64,000 bases of DNA from Haloactinospora alba (GTDB lineage Bacteria; Actinomycetota; Actinomycetes; Streptosporangiales; Streptosporangiaceae). The notes below the pieces were generated by a model, which saw only the letters and a list, made by a program, of their open reading frames with translations, had not been told where the DNA came from and searched no databases. Shown in pieces: positions 15,351-23,961 of the stretch; the stretch's first letter is position 1; every line of letters starts with the position of its first letter. A program made the position numbers and the translations under genes. The stretch lies in contig NZ_VFQC01000001.1 in the NCBI RefSeq assembly GCF_006717075.1, positions 620,001 through 684,000 on the forward strand. The letters run 5' to 3'.

Positions 15351-15722
15351 GTCCCCGGCCCGGTCACCTCCGCCCTGTCGGCGGGGTGCCACCGCTTGCT
15401 GCGCGACTGGAACGCGGTGTGCGTCACCGACGCCGCGGACGTCGCCGAACAGGTCACCCCCATCGGTACGGAACCGCGCGACGGCGGGGCCCTCCCGGCC
15501 GTCGACGAGCTGGAGCCCGAGGCCCAGCGCGTCCTCGCGGCGGTGCCGCGGCGTCCCCCGGCGGGTACCTCCACGGTCGCGGTCGCGGCCGGTGTGGGGC
15601 TGGACGCGGCGCTGCGCCACCTCGGTCTGCTCGCCGCCGGCGGTTTCGTCGAACGCGGTTCCGCCGGCTGGCGACGCAAGCCCTCGAACACGGGAGGGCA
15701 CGGCGATAGTGTGTCCCCATGA
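15341..15722 (+). pseudogene. dprA: dprA 3' fragment (DNA processing protein A)
   Basis: The frame reads GVPGPVTSALSAGCHRLLRD, then NAVCVTDAADVAEQV, and a C-terminal winged-helix segment (ELEPEAQRVLAAVPRRPPAG, VAVAAGVGLDAALRHLGLLA, GGFVERGSAGWRRK). This is the end of the Rossmann-like domain and the C-terminal domain of DprA, the RecA loader in transformation. The N-terminal two thirds, including the nucleotide-binding glycines, are missing; they should lie left of the element. Order dprA then xerC-like then rpsB is typical of actinobacteria. The stop overlaps the next ATG (ATGA). Confidence 0.8.
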
Positions 15723-16093
15723 ACCCGAGCTACAGTGACGCACTCATCGTCGACGGGCCACTCATCTTCGTCTCGGGCCAGCTTCCGAGCGCTCCCGACG
15801 GGAGCCTCGCCGACGGTGACGCGGTGGAGCAGACCCGGCAGGTGTTCCGCAACCTGGACAACGCTCTCGGGGAATACGCCGCCAGCCTCCGTCATCTGGT
15901 CAAACTGACCTATTACCTGCGTCACATCGCCGACCTGGAGGACGTGCGCCGGGTGTTCGACGAGTTCCTGCACCACCCGCGTCCCACCAGCACACTCGTC
16001 GAGGTGAGCGGGCTGGTCGATTCCCGGTACCTGGTGGAGGTCGACGCTGTGGCGTGCCTGCCGCGCGGGGACATCGCGACATGGGCGACGTGA
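15719..16093 (+). CDS. RidA-family protein
   Basis: 124 residues. ALIVDGPLIFVSGQLP, then TRQVFRNLDNALGEYAASLR, LVKLTYYLRHIADLEDVRRV, HPRPTSTLVEVSGL and LVEVDAVA are the YjgF/YER057c/RidA fold; the Arg in HPRPTST is the conserved carboxylate-binding residue of the imine deaminase site. RidA enzymes hydrolyse reactive enamine/imine products of PLP enzymes. It is coupled to dprA upstream and to the recombinase downstream. Because the element separates it from the dprA promoter, its expression may depend on element transcription. Confidence 0.82.
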   Translation: MNPSYSDALIVDGPLIFVSGQLPSAPDGSLADGDAVEQTRQVFRNLDNALGEYAASLRHLVKLTYYLRHIADLEDVRRVFDEFLHHPRPTSTLVEVSGLVDSRYLVEVDAVACLPRGDIATWAT

Positions 16094-16998
16094 GCGCGGA
16101 AAGCGGCGACGTCGCCGAAGTCCTCACCGAGTTCCACCACGCGCTGGTCCACGACCGGTCCCCGCACACCGTCCGCGCCTACCTGGCGGACGCGCGCGCC
16201 CTCTGCGCCCACCTGAACACTCTCGGGCGCCGGCTGGAGGAACTGGACGTGGCCACACTCCGCAGCTGGCTGTCCGGGATGCACGACTCGGGAGCGAGCC
16301 GCGCCACCGTGGCGCGGCGGGTCGCTGCGGCCCGCGTCTTCACCGCCTTCCTCACCCGCACCGGCCGGCTCGCCGCCGATCCCGGCCCCATGGTGTCCGC
16401 GCCCAGACAGCAGCGTTCGCTGCCCGGCGTGCTGGACGAGGAGAAGACCGCCACCGCCCTGGACAACTCCTCCCCGCCCGGCGACTCGGCCGCCGCCCTG
16501 CGGCGCACCGCCGTGGTTGAGGTCCTCTACGCCACCGGGATCCGGGTGGGGGAGCTGTGCGCGCTCGACCTGGACGACATCGACCGGGAACGCCGAACAC
16601 TGCGGGTCTGGGGCAAGGGCTCGGCGCAGCGGGTCGTTCCCGTCGGCGCGCCGGCGCTGGCGGCGTTGGAACGGTGGCTGCGGGACGGCCGGCCGCAGTG
16701 GGCCACCCCCTCGAGCGGACCCGCGGTGTTCCTCGGCGCGCGCGGCGGGAGGCTGGGTACCCGCACGGCCCGACGGGACGTGCACCAGTGCCTCGACCGC
16801 GAGGAGGCGCGCAACGGTTCCTCCTCCCCGCACACCTTGCGGCACAGCGCCGCGACGCACCTGCTGAACGGCGGCGCCGACCTCCGCAGCGTCCAGGAGC
16901 TCCTCGGGCACGCCTCGCTGCAGAGCACCCAGGTCTACACCCACGTTTCGGTCGAGCGGCTCGCGCACACCTACAACCAGGCCCACCCGCGGGCGTGA
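16081..16998 (+). CDS. xerC: XerC-like tyrosine recombinase
   Basis: 305 residues from ATG 16081 (GTG 16090, overlapping the RidA stop, is the alternative). N-terminal SAM-like core-binding domain (EFHHALVHDRSPHTVRAYLA), then the catalytic domain with Arg155 (ATGIRVGEL), the beta-hairpin Lys (WGKGSAQR), His251-x-x-Arg254 (SPHTLRHSAATHL), the GHASL histidine near 277 and nucleophile Tyr286 (VYTHV). All catalytic residues are present. Length and place upstream of rpsB match actinobacterial XerC, which resolves chromosome dimers at dif with XerD. Confidence 0.88.
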   Translation: MGDVSAESGDVAEVLTEFHHALVHDRSPHTVRAYLADARALCAHLNTLGRRLEELDVATLRSWLSGMHDSGASRATVARRVAAARVFTAFLTRTGRLAADPGPMVSAPRQQRSLPGVLDEEKTATALDNSSPPGDSAAALRRTAVVEVLYATGIRVGELCALDLDDIDRERRTLRVWGKGSAQRVVPVGAPALAALERWLRDGRPQWATPSSGPAVFLGARGGRLGTRTARRDVHQCLDREEARNGSSSPHTLRHSAATHLLNGGADLRSVQELLGHASLQSTQVYTHVSVERLAHTYNQAHPRA

Positions 16999-17557
16999 GG
17001 GCCCGCCCCGCCCGCCGGGGACGTTCCCCGCCCCGCGGCGGGGCGAGGCGCGGCGGGAGCCAGCGGTCGGCCACGGGCAGCAGCCGTATCCCGCCCCGCC
17101 CCAGCAGGGAGCGGGGGTCGAGGTAGGTACCGTCGCGCAACACACCCCAGTGCAGGCACGGGCGCGGCCCGCAGTGGTCCCGGTGCGCGGCCAGGGTGCC
17201 CACCGGTTCGCCGGCCGCCACGACGTCGCCGCGTTCCACCCCGGCCGCCACCGGCGTGTAGGTGGTGCGCAGCTCCCCGTGGACGACGCTCACCGCGGGC
17301 GTGCCGGCGACACGCCCGGCGAAGGCGACCCGCCCCGCCCCGGCGGCGAGCACCTCCTGGCCGACCGTCGCCGCCAGGTCCACGCCCCGGTGGCCGGCGT
17401 GCCAGTGCTGCTGGGGCAGGGCGAACTCCCGCAGCACCGGAGCCTCGCCGCGCAGCGGGTACCGCCACCGTTGGGACTCGGCCAGGGCGGGTTCCGGGAA
17501 CGACCCGAGTGCGGCCATGCACGACGCTGCGAGCAGAGCGAAACACCACAACCTCAT
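16352..17557 (-). CDS. M23-family peptidase, 3' end antiparallel to xerC
   Basis: Signal peptide (LWCFALLAASCMAALGSFPE then ALAES), then a LytM/M23 domain: WHAGHRGVDLAA supplies the first zinc ligands (H-x-x-x-D type), and CLHWGVLRDGTYLDP the later His. It should act on the cell wall, as an endopeptidase or amidase activator. The recognisable domain ends near residue 175 (about 17,030), yet the frame has no stop until 16352, adding an Arg/Ala/Pro-rich tail antisense to xerC for about 650 bases. Either the product really has this tail or a frameshift hides a nearer stop (the adjacent frame stops at 16971). Confidence 0.75.
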   Translation of the reverse strand: MRLWCFALLAASCMAALGSFPEPALAESQRWRYPLRGEAPVLREFALPQQHWHAGHRGVDLAATVGQEVLAAGAGRVAFAGRVAGTPAVSVVHGELRTTYTPVAAGVERGDVVAAGEPVGTLAAHRDHCGPRPCLHWGVLRDGTYLDPRSLLGRGGIRLLPVADRWLPPRLAPPRGGERPRRAGRALTPAGGPGCRCARAARPKRGCRPGCSAARRARGAPGRCGGRRRRSAGASRRCAARCAGRRNRCAPPRGRGTGARPVGPCGYPASRRARRGTPRVRSRGWPTAAGRPAATVPTPPAPARRRERPAAPSPCPRPAVFGVPGRCRPGRARTAPPPGSRWRRGPQPRRCAAGRRPSRRAGRSCPGRWRSSPRPARRAANAAVWARTPWGRDRRRAGRCG

Positions 17558-17672
17558 GCCACTGATCCTGCGGGGCGGCGGCCGCCGGGACCAGCCCGCA
17601 CGAGGCGGATGTGGACAACCTCGGGCGGTGCCGGGGCCCCGGAGCGGATCCCGCAGCGCGGGCCCACCGTGC

Positions 17673-17702
17673 TTGACATCTCACCCTGGTGGTGAGTATG
17701 GA
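17673..17702 (+). promoter_or_regulatory. Candidate promoter for rpsB
   Basis: TTGACA (17673-17678) and TATGGA (17697-17702) are separated by 18 bases, with about 195 bases of leader before rpsB. A second -10-like TAGAAT is at 17726. The long leader could carry the S2 autoregulatory site known in other bacteria, but I did not find a clear S2-binding structure. Confidence 0.5.
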
Positions 17703-17897
17703 CCGCGACCGGGTGCTGTGCCGGTTAGAATCGCAGATAGCTCATTGTCGAGCCGATCACTACGCACGCCCACGTGACTCCCCCAGGGGAGGGGCCGTTC
17801 CTTCGGTCCGCACCGCACCGGTGCGGCGGAGCGGTCGGGGCGTCAGGAACAACCGAGGCGGAACAGTGTTCCGCCATACCGAGGAGGATCCACAGTC

Positions 17898-18761
17898 ATG
17901 GCCACAGTCGTGACGATCCGTCAGCTGCTCGAGAGCGGCGTCCACTTCGGGCACCAGACCCGCCGCTGGAACCCCAAGATGAGGCGCTTCATCTTCACCG
18001 AGCGCAACGGCATCTACATCATTGACCTGCAGAAGTCGCTGTCCTACATTGACCGCGCCTACGAGTTCGTGAAGGAGACGGTCGCCCACGGCGGCAGCAT
18101 CCTCTTCGTCGGAACGAAGAAGCAGGCGCAGGAGGCCATCGACGAGCAGGCCCGCCGTGTCGGCATGCCCTACGTCAATCAGCGCTGGCTGGGCGGCATG
18201 CTCACGAACTTCTCCACCGTGCACAAGCGGCTCCAGCGGCTGAAGGAGCTCGAGGAGATCGACTTCGACGACGTCGCGGCCTCCGGCCTGACGAAGAAGG
18301 AGCTCCTCGGGCTGCGCCGCGAGAAGGACAAGCTGGAGCGCACCCTGGGCGGTATCCGCGACATGGCCCGCGTGCCCAGCGCGGTGTGGATCGTGGACAC
18401 CAAGAAGGAGCACATCGCGATCAGCGAGGCTCGCAAGCTCAACATCCCGGTCGTGGCGATCCTGGACACGAACTGCGACCCGGACGAGGTCGAGTACCCC
18501 ATCCCGGGCAACGACGACGCGATCCGCAGCGTCAGCCTGCTCACCCGGGTCGTCGCCGACGCCGTCGCCGACGGTCTGATGACCCGCTCCGGCGCCTCCA
18601 CCGGTGAGGCCAAGCCCGCGGAGGAGCCGCTGGCGGAGTGGGAGCGCGAGCTGCTGGAAGGCACGGGCGACACCGAGACCGCGGAGTCCACCGGGGAGAC
18701 GCCGGCGGAGGACACCACGGCCCCCGCCGCTGCCCCCACCGAGGCCGAAACGGAAGCCTGA
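17898..18761 (+). CDS. rpsB: 30S ribosomal protein S2
   Basis: 287 residues from ATG 17898 behind GAGGAGGATC. Typical S2 sequence: [80 protein letters not shown]. The C-terminal 45 residues form an acidic Ala/Thr/Glu tail ([19 protein letters not shown]), common in actinomycetes. Essential small-subunit protein, first gene of the rpsB-tsf unit. Confidence 0.98.
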   Translation: MATVVTIRQLLESGVHFGHQTRRWNPKMRRFIFTERNGIYIIDLQKSLSYIDRAYEFVKETVAHGGSILFVGTKKQAQEAIDEQARRVGMPYVNQRWLGGMLTNFSTVHKRLQRLKELEEIDFDDVAASGLTKKELLGLRREKDKLERTLGGIRDMARVPSAVWIVDTKKEHIAISEARKLNIPVVAILDTNCDPDEVEYPIPGNDDAIRSVSLLTRVVADAVADGLMTRSGASTGEAKPAEEPLAEWERELLEGTGDTETAESTGETPAEDTTAPAAAPTEAETEA

Positions 18762-18774
18762 GGCCACCTCAGCT

Positions 18775-18809
18775 TTTGGCACGCGTCCCTTCCCGGGGCG
18801 CGTGCCAAA
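18775..18809 (+). terminator. rpsB-tsf intergenic hairpin (attenuator)
   Basis: TTTGGCACGCG (18775-18785) pairs with CGCGTGCCAAA (18799-18809): 11 perfect base pairs and a 13-base loop, with no T run. It lies between rpsB and tsf, where a partial terminator that lowers tsf relative to rpsB is known in other bacteria. Confidence 0.65.
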
Positions 18810-18848
18810 GCCTGTGTGAGCCCGCCCAACCACAGAGGAAACAACGCT

Positions 18849-19685
18849 ATGGCGAACTACACCGCAGCCGACGTCAAGAAACTGCGCGACGCCACCGGCT
18901 CCGGCATGATGGACTGCAAGAAGGCGCTGGAGGACTCCGACGGCGACTACGACCAGGCCGTGGAGTTCCTGCGTGTCAAGGGCGCGAAGAACGTCGGCAA
19001 GCGTGCCGAGCGCACCGCGGCCAACGGTCTGGTCGCCCTGGAGCAGAAGGACGACCGGTCCGTGGTCATGCTCGAGCTGAACTGCGAGACGGACTTCGTC
19101 GCCAAGAACGAGAAGTTCCAGGCCCTGGCCGCCGAACTCGCCTCGTTCATCGCCCGTACCAGCCCGCAGGACGTCCCGAGCCTGCTGGCCTCGGAGTACT
19201 CCGACGGCAAGACCGTTCAGGAGGTCGTCGACGAGTACGGCGCCGTCATCGGCGAGAAGACGCAGGTGGGCCGCTTCGTGATCTACGAGGGCGCCTACGT
19301 CGCCAGCTACCTGCACAAGACCGACCCGGACCTGCCGCCGTCCATGGGTGTGCTGGTCGAGCTGGACACCGAGGCCCCCGAGATCGGCAAGGACCTCGCC
19401 CAGCAGGTCGCCGCGCTCGCCCCGACCTACGTGAGCAAGGACGACGTCCCCGAGGATGTGGTGGAGAACGAGCGCCGCATCGCCGAGGCGACCGCCCGCG
19501 AGGAGGGCAAGCCCGAGCAGGCGATGCCCAAGATCATCGAGGGTCGCGTCAACGGCTTCTTCAAGGACGCAACCCTGCTGGGGCAGCCGTTCGTCAAGGA
19601 CAACAAGACCACCGTGCAGAAGGTGGTCGAGGACGCCGGGGTCACGGTGCGCCGTTTCGCCCGGTTCAAGGTCGGGGAGTCCTGA
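18849..19685 (+). CDS. tsf: Elongation factor Ts
   Basis: 278 residues from ATG 18849 behind AGAGGAAAC. N-terminal UBA-like domain TAADVKKLRDATGSGMMDCK-KALEDSDGDYDQAVEFLR, then the core (LELNCETDFVAKNEKFQALA) that exchanges GDP on EF-Tu, and the C-terminal dimer part (EQAMPKIIEGRVNGFFKDAT). Cotranscribed with rpsB across the hairpin. Confidence 0.98.
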   Translation: MANYTAADVKKLRDATGSGMMDCKKALEDSDGDYDQAVEFLRVKGAKNVGKRAERTAANGLVALEQKDDRSVVMLELNCETDFVAKNEKFQALAAELASFIARTSPQDVPSLLASEYSDGKTVQEVVDEYGAVIGEKTQVGRFVIYEGAYVASYLHKTDPDLPPSMGVLVELDTEAPEIGKDLAQQVAALAPTYVSKDDVPEDVVENERRIAEATAREEGKPEQAMPKIIEGRVNGFFKDATLLGQPFVKDNKTTVQKVVEDAGVTVRRFARFKVGES

Positions 19686-19700
19686 ACCTTTGGCATGATG

Positions 19701-19731
19701 GGGGTGTCGGGGGTTTTCCCCGACACCCCCA
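19701..19731 (+). terminator. Strong hairpin after tsf
   Basis: GGGGGTGTCGGGG (19701-19713) pairs perfectly with CCCCGACACCCCC (19719-19731), a 13-bp stem with a GTTTT loop. No T run follows. It probably ends the rpsB-tsf transcript; pyrH begins about 85 bases later. Confidence 0.75.
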
Positions 19732-19815
19732 GTGGACAACGGCGGGGCTGCCCGGTCCACGGGTGGGTCCCGCGCTACAGCACCACTCGGGGGAGACAGA
19801 AGGAGGCCGAGCGCC

Positions 19816-20583
19816 GTGCCGGAGAACGACGGCCATACCGACACCAGCGGCCCCGGTATGCATGACGCGGGATGGGGACGCGTCGTACTGAAACTGTCCG
19901 GGGAGGCTTTCTCCGGTAGCGAGGACCTGGGGATCGACCCGGGGACCGTGGAGTACGTGGCCGAAGCGGTCGCCTCGGCTGTCGCCGAGGGGATGGAAGT
20001 CGCCGTGATCATCGGCGGCGGGAACATGTTCCGCGGCGCGGCGCTGCACAAGGGCGGCATGGAACGCGGGCGCGCCGACTACATGGGCATGCTCGGCACG
20101 GTCATCAACTGCCTCGCGCTGCAGGACTTCCTGGAGCGGCTCGGCGTGGAGACCCGCGTGCAGACCTCCATCCACATGAGCCAGGTCGCCGAGGCCTACA
20201 TCCCCCGCCGCGCCGTGCGCCACCTGGAGAAGGGCCGTGTGGTGATCTTCGGCGCCGGACTGGGCGCCCCGTTCTTCTCCACCGACACCACCGCCGCCCA
20301 GCGCGCGCTGGAGATCGGAGCGCGGGCGGTGCTGAAGGGAACCCAGGTGGACGGGGTGTACGACTCCGACCCGCGGAAGAACCCGGACGCGGTCCGGTTC
20401 GACCGACTCAACTACAACGACGTCCTCACCCGCGGCCTGAAGGTCATGGACGCCACGGCGGTGAGCCTGTGCATGGACAACGGGATGCCGATCGTGGTCT
20501 TCGACCTGATGCAGGAGGGCAACATCGTCCGGGCCATCCGGGGCGAGAAGATCGGCACCATGGTGTGCCCACCCGACAGCTGA
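19816..20583 (+). CDS. pyrH: UMP kinase
   Basis: 255 residues from GTG 19816, chosen for the AAGGAGG site at 19799-19806; the frame is open to 19732 but that part is not conserved-looking. Amino-acid-kinase fold: [79 protein letters not shown]. It phosphorylates UMP to UDP. The N terminus is about 20 residues longer than minimal family members. Confidence 0.96.
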   Translation: MPENDGHTDTSGPGMHDAGWGRVVLKLSGEAFSGSEDLGIDPGTVEYVAEAVASAVAEGMEVAVIIGGGNMFRGAALHKGGMERGRADYMGMLGTVINCLALQDFLERLGVETRVQTSIHMSQVAEAYIPRRAVRHLEKGRVVIFGAGLGAPFFSTDTTAAQRALEIGARAVLKGTQVDGVYDSDPRKNPDAVRFDRLNYNDVLTRGLKVMDATAVSLCMDNGMPIVVFDLMQEGNIVRAIRGEKIGTMVCPPDS

Positions 20584-20635
20584 CCCCGCGCAGACCTCGA
20601 ACCGACACACCCCAGCGAAACACGGGAGTCCCGAA

Positions 20636-21193
20636 ATGATCGAAGAGAGCCTCCTCGAAGCCGGGGAGAAGATGGAGAAGGCTGTCGGGGTCGCCAAAGA
20701 GGACTTCGCCGCGATCCGCACCGGGCGTCCCGGCCCCGCGACCTTCAACAAGATCACGGCCGAGTACTACGGCACCCAGACCCCGATCAACCAGCTCGCG
20801 TCGTTCTCGGTCCCCGAACCCCGCATGGTGGTGGTGTCGCCGTTCGACAAGAGCTCCCTGTCGGCCATCGAGCGGGCCATCCGGGACAGTGACCTGGGGG
20901 TGAACCCCGCCAACGACGGCAACGTCATCCGCGTCGTCTTCCCGGACCTGACCGAGGAGCGCCGCAAGGAGTACATCAAGGTCGTGCGGAGCAAGGCCGA
21001 GGACGGCCGGGTCTCCATCCGCAACATACGCCGGAGTTACAAGGACACACTGGACAAAGCGGTCAAAAGCGGAGAGATTAGTGAGGATGAGGGCCGGCGG
21101 GCCCAGGAACAGCTGGACGAGCTCACCCACACCCATGTCGGAGAGATCGACGAGCTGTTGAAGCACAAGGAATCCGAACTGCTCGAGGTCTAG
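20636..21193 (+). CDS. frr: Ribosome recycling factor
   Basis: 185 residues from ATG 20636. Three-helix-bundle protein: EAGEKMEKAVGVAKEDFAAI, RTGRPGPATFNKITAEYYG, then EERRKEYIKVVRSKAEDGRV, SIRNIRRSYKDTLDKAVKSG. It splits post-termination ribosomes with EF-G. Usual length. The stop (TAG 21191-21193) overlaps the cdsA GTG by one base. Confidence 0.98.
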   Translation: MIEESLLEAGEKMEKAVGVAKEDFAAIRTGRPGPATFNKITAEYYGTQTPINQLASFSVPEPRMVVVSPFDKSSLSAIERAIRDSDLGVNPANDGNVIRVVFPDLTEERRKEYIKVVRSKAEDGRVSIRNIRRSYKDTLDKAVKSGEISEDEGRRAQEQLDELTHTHVGEIDELLKHKESELLEV

Positions 21194-22074
21194 TGACTGT
21201 CTCCGACGAGAACCCGGTGGACGACGTGGCCGACGGAGAGGAGAAGCGGTCCGGGAGGAAGATCCGCACCGGGCGGAACCTCCCCCTGGCGATCACCAGC
21301 GGGGTGGCGCTCGGCGCGCTCGTCCTGGCCGCGATCTACCCGTTCCCGGCCGCGTTCGTCGCGATCACCTCGGCCGCTGTCCTCATCGGGCTGCGGGAGC
21401 TCAACCGCGCCATGGCCGGACAGCGCATGGCGCTCGCCCTGCCGCCGCTGATGGTCGGCGGGGTGGCCATGCAGGCGTGCGCCTACTTCGGCGGTCCGGA
21501 ATGGCTGGTCGGCGCCACCGCCGTCACCGCCATCCTCGCGCTGTCGTGGCGGTTGCGCGACGGGGCCGAGGGGTACCTGCGGGACGCGGCGGCGAACCTG
21601 TTCACCGTGTGCTACCTGCCCTTCCTGCTGGGGACGTGGCTGTTGCTGCTGGCCGCGCCCCAGGACGGGCAGGAGCGGCTGATCGCGTTCATCATCGTGA
21701 CGATCAGCAGCGACATCGGGGGGTACTTCGCCGGCATCCTCGTGGGGCGGCACAAGATGGCGCCGGTGATCAGTCCGAACAAGACCTGGGAGGGTTTCAG
21801 CGGCTCGGTGCTGGCGTGCATGCTCGCCGGGGCGCTCACGGTCGCGCTGATGCTGGACGGCCCGTACTGGGCCGGTGCGGTGCTCGGTGTGGCCGTGGTG
21901 CTGGCCGCCACCGCCGGCGACCTGATCGAGTCGCTCACCAAACGCGACCTCGGCGTGAAGGACATGGGCCACTTCATGCCGGGCCACGGCGGCCTGATGG
22001 ACCGGATCGACTCGCTCCTCGTGGCGGGCCCCGTCGCCTGGGTCGTACTGAGCCTGCTCGTCCCGGCGGGGTAA
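21193..22074 (+). CDS. cdsA: Phosphatidate cytidylyltransferase
   Basis: 293 residues from GTG 21193. A cytoplasmic charged N terminus, about eight membrane helices, and the CdsA signature near the C terminus: SDIGGYFAGILVGRHKMAP, SPNKTWEGFSGS, GDLIESLTKRDLGVKDMG, MPGHGGLMDRIDSLL. It makes CDP-diacylglycerol from phosphatidate and CTP at the membrane. pyrH, frr and cdsA form the conserved downstream unit; rlmN, usually next, is displaced to 42,871 here by the T7SS region. Confidence 0.95.
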   Translation: MTVSDENPVDDVADGEEKRSGRKIRTGRNLPLAITSGVALGALVLAAIYPFPAAFVAITSAAVLIGLRELNRAMAGQRMALALPPLMVGGVAMQACAYFGGPEWLVGATAVTAILALSWRLRDGAEGYLRDAAANLFTVCYLPFLLGTWLLLLAAPQDGQERLIAFIIVTISSDIGGYFAGILVGRHKMAPVISPNKTWEGFSGSVLACMLAGALTVALMLDGPYWAGAVLGVAVVLAATAGDLIESLTKRDLGVKDMGHFMPGHGGLMDRIDSLLVAGPVAWVVLSLLVPAG

Positions 22075-22086
22075 GGCCCCCGCGGG

Positions 22087-23298
22087 TCAGGAACCGGGCT
22101 CCGCGCGTGCGAGGCCGCGCACACTGCGGCTGGCGGCGGTGACCGCCGTGGCGACCAGCAGCAGTGCGGCCATGCCCGTGAGCGTGGTTCCGGTTCCCAC
22201 CCGCTCGGCGATCGGGCCGACGGCGATCTCACCCGCCGGCAGGGCGAGGAACGACCCCAGGGCGTCGTAGGAGTAGACGCGGGCCAACCGCCGCTGCGGA
22301 ATGTTCTGCTGGAGCGACACCTCCCAGGCCACCGAGAACTGCTCCGCCGCGGCCCCGGCGAGGAACATGGCGGGAAACAGCACCAGCGGGACCGGGGAGC
22401 CGGCGAGGGCGAGCATCGGCAGTGCCATGAGGGAGATGAGCGCCACCCCGTAGGCCAGGGCGCGGCGCGGCTGCCACCGCGCGGCCAGCACGCCGCCGGC
22501 GACCAGGCCGACACTGTTGGTGGCCATGAGCACTCCCCACAGGGTGCGGCCGAAGGTGTCGTCGGCGAGGGCGGGGCCGAGAACCGCCGTCGTGGCGGAC
22601 CAGGTCGCGTTCACCACCGTGAACTGCCCGACGACCAGCCACACCCAGGTGCGGGAGGAGAACTCCCGCCACCCCTCGACGAGGTCGCGCAGCGGACGGG
22701 TGCGAGGCTGACCGGGTTCCCCGCCCGTGGGAATCCTGAGGAAGGCGAAGCACACGCCGGAGATCGCGAACATCGCCCCGTTGATGCCGATGGCCCACCC
22801 GGGGCCGACCCAGCCCACGATGAGGCCGCCGGCGGACATGCCGCCGAACATGCCGAGGTGGACGCCGATCCGCAGCAGCGCGTTGGCGCGTTGCAGCAGA
22901 CCGGCCGGAACCGTCTGGGGAGTGAGCGCCGCGGCCGCCGGCAGGTTCACCGCCGCGGCCGCTCCGTTGGCCAGGCTCAACGCGACCATGAGCGGCAGTG
23001 TGGCGAAACCCAGGAGAACACTGGCGGCGAGGGTGGCCTGGGTGGCGGCGGCGAGCGCGCAGCTTCCCTGGAGGACGAGGGGACGCGGCAACCGGTCGGC
23101 TACCACACCGCCGAACAGCAGCAGCGTGACGTTCGCCAGGGAACGCGCGCCCACGACCAGGCCGAGGTCGACCACGGAACCCGTAACGTCGAGTACCGCG
23201 AAACCGAGCGCGACCGTCGCCACGGAGTTCCCGCCGTAGGTCAGGGTGCGCCCGAGCGCGAGCGCTCGGAAGTTCCGGTGGCGCAACGGCGCCGCCAT
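22087..23298 (-). CDS. MFS transporter
   Basis: 403 residues from ATG 23298. About twelve membrane helices; FRALALGRTLTYGGNSVATV at the start, GGVVADRLPRPLVLQG with the MFS motif A pattern, and a central loop (GGEPGQPRTRPLRDLVEGWR) between the two six-helix halves. The subgroup resembles DHA3/enterobactin-exporter type (TetV/MefA) proteins. Substrate unknown. It converges on cdsA. The upstream frame stays open to 23781 but is not membrane-like and lacks support. Confidence 0.85.
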   Translation of the reverse strand: MAAPLRHRNFRALALGRTLTYGGNSVATVALGFAVLDVTGSVVDLGLVVGARSLANVTLLLFGGVVADRLPRPLVLQGSCALAAATQATLAASVLLGFATLPLMVALSLANGAAAAVNLPAAAALTPQTVPAGLLQRANALLRIGVHLGMFGGMSAGGLIVGWVGPGWAIGINGAMFAISGVCFAFLRIPTGGEPGQPRTRPLRDLVEGWREFSSRTWVWLVVGQFTVVNATWSATTAVLGPALADDTFGRTLWGVLMATNSVGLVAGGVLAARWQPRRALAYGVALISLMALPMLALAGSPVPLVLFPAMFLAGAAAEQFSVAWEVSLQQNIPQRRLARVYSYDALGSFLALPAGEIAVGPIAERVGTGTTLTGMAALLLVATAVTAASRSVRGLARAEPGS

Positions 23299-23961
23299 GC
23301 CGGAGCGCGGTGTCACGACCCGAATCCGGGGACGGCGGGAACGGAGAGGTTGGACATGCCCGTCACCCTGGCCGGGCCACCGCCGATGGGCAATGGATTT
23401 TTCCGGTACCGAGACCAGAGCAGGGACGCGTGCCGTCACGGGCGAAACGCGGCGCTGGTGGCGGGGGACACGGCCCTGTCGGGCAGAAGCCGCCGGTTGT
23501 TCCCTACGCGCCACAATGGCAGTCACAGCCCTTGTGTGGGTGAGGAACGAGAGCCGGTAGCGCGCTGTCTCGCTATCCGCGCCAGCGTTTCCTGTGCAGC
23601 CGCAGCGAGCAGCGCCCGTCCCGGTTGGGGAGAAGCAGCGGCACGTGCGGCCCGAGTCCCTGGGCGCAGTGGCCGCACGTGTCATGTGTGACGGACGGGC
23701 CGCACAGTCATGAAGCTTCTCCCCAACCGGGGCAGTCCCGTTGCGCGTCCCGGGATTCTCACTGTGGCCGGAACCGGCCACGGACTTCCTGCGACCTCAT
23801 GGTGGGCAGCCGGTGGGGGCCGGGAAACCCCTCCACACGCGGCCACACGTGGAAACCACCTCGGGCGTAGCGGGTCCGAATCGCCCCTGACCGCCAGGGA
23901 TGCGTGTGTTCACGGAGTTCGGCACAGTGGCCACGTTCCAACATCGAGTGAGGGGAGCGTG
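23299..23961. repeat. Gene-free stretch with nested inverted repeats
   Basis: About 660 bases with no gene I support. CCGGTTGGGGAGAAGC (23621-23636) is repeated inverted at 23715-23730, a perfect 16-bp outer pair; within it CACGTGCGGCC (23642-23652) is repeated inverted at 23671-23681. The transcript could form a long two-level stem, or the DNA a cruciform. It marks the edge between core genes and the T7SS island and could be a small non-autonomous element, a structured RNA or a terminator of unusual form. AGGGGAGC at 23951-23958 is the ribosome site for the next gene. Confidence 0.5.

Noticed and set aside
14693..15976. A 427-residue open frame on the minus strand
   Set aside because: Antisense to the recombinase 3' part, the dprA remnant and the RidA gene; no recognisable domain.
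17760..20060. A 766-residue open frame on the minus strand
   Set aside because: It is antisense to rpsB and tsf, whose protein sequences are unmistakable; long antisense frames are expected in high-GC DNA.
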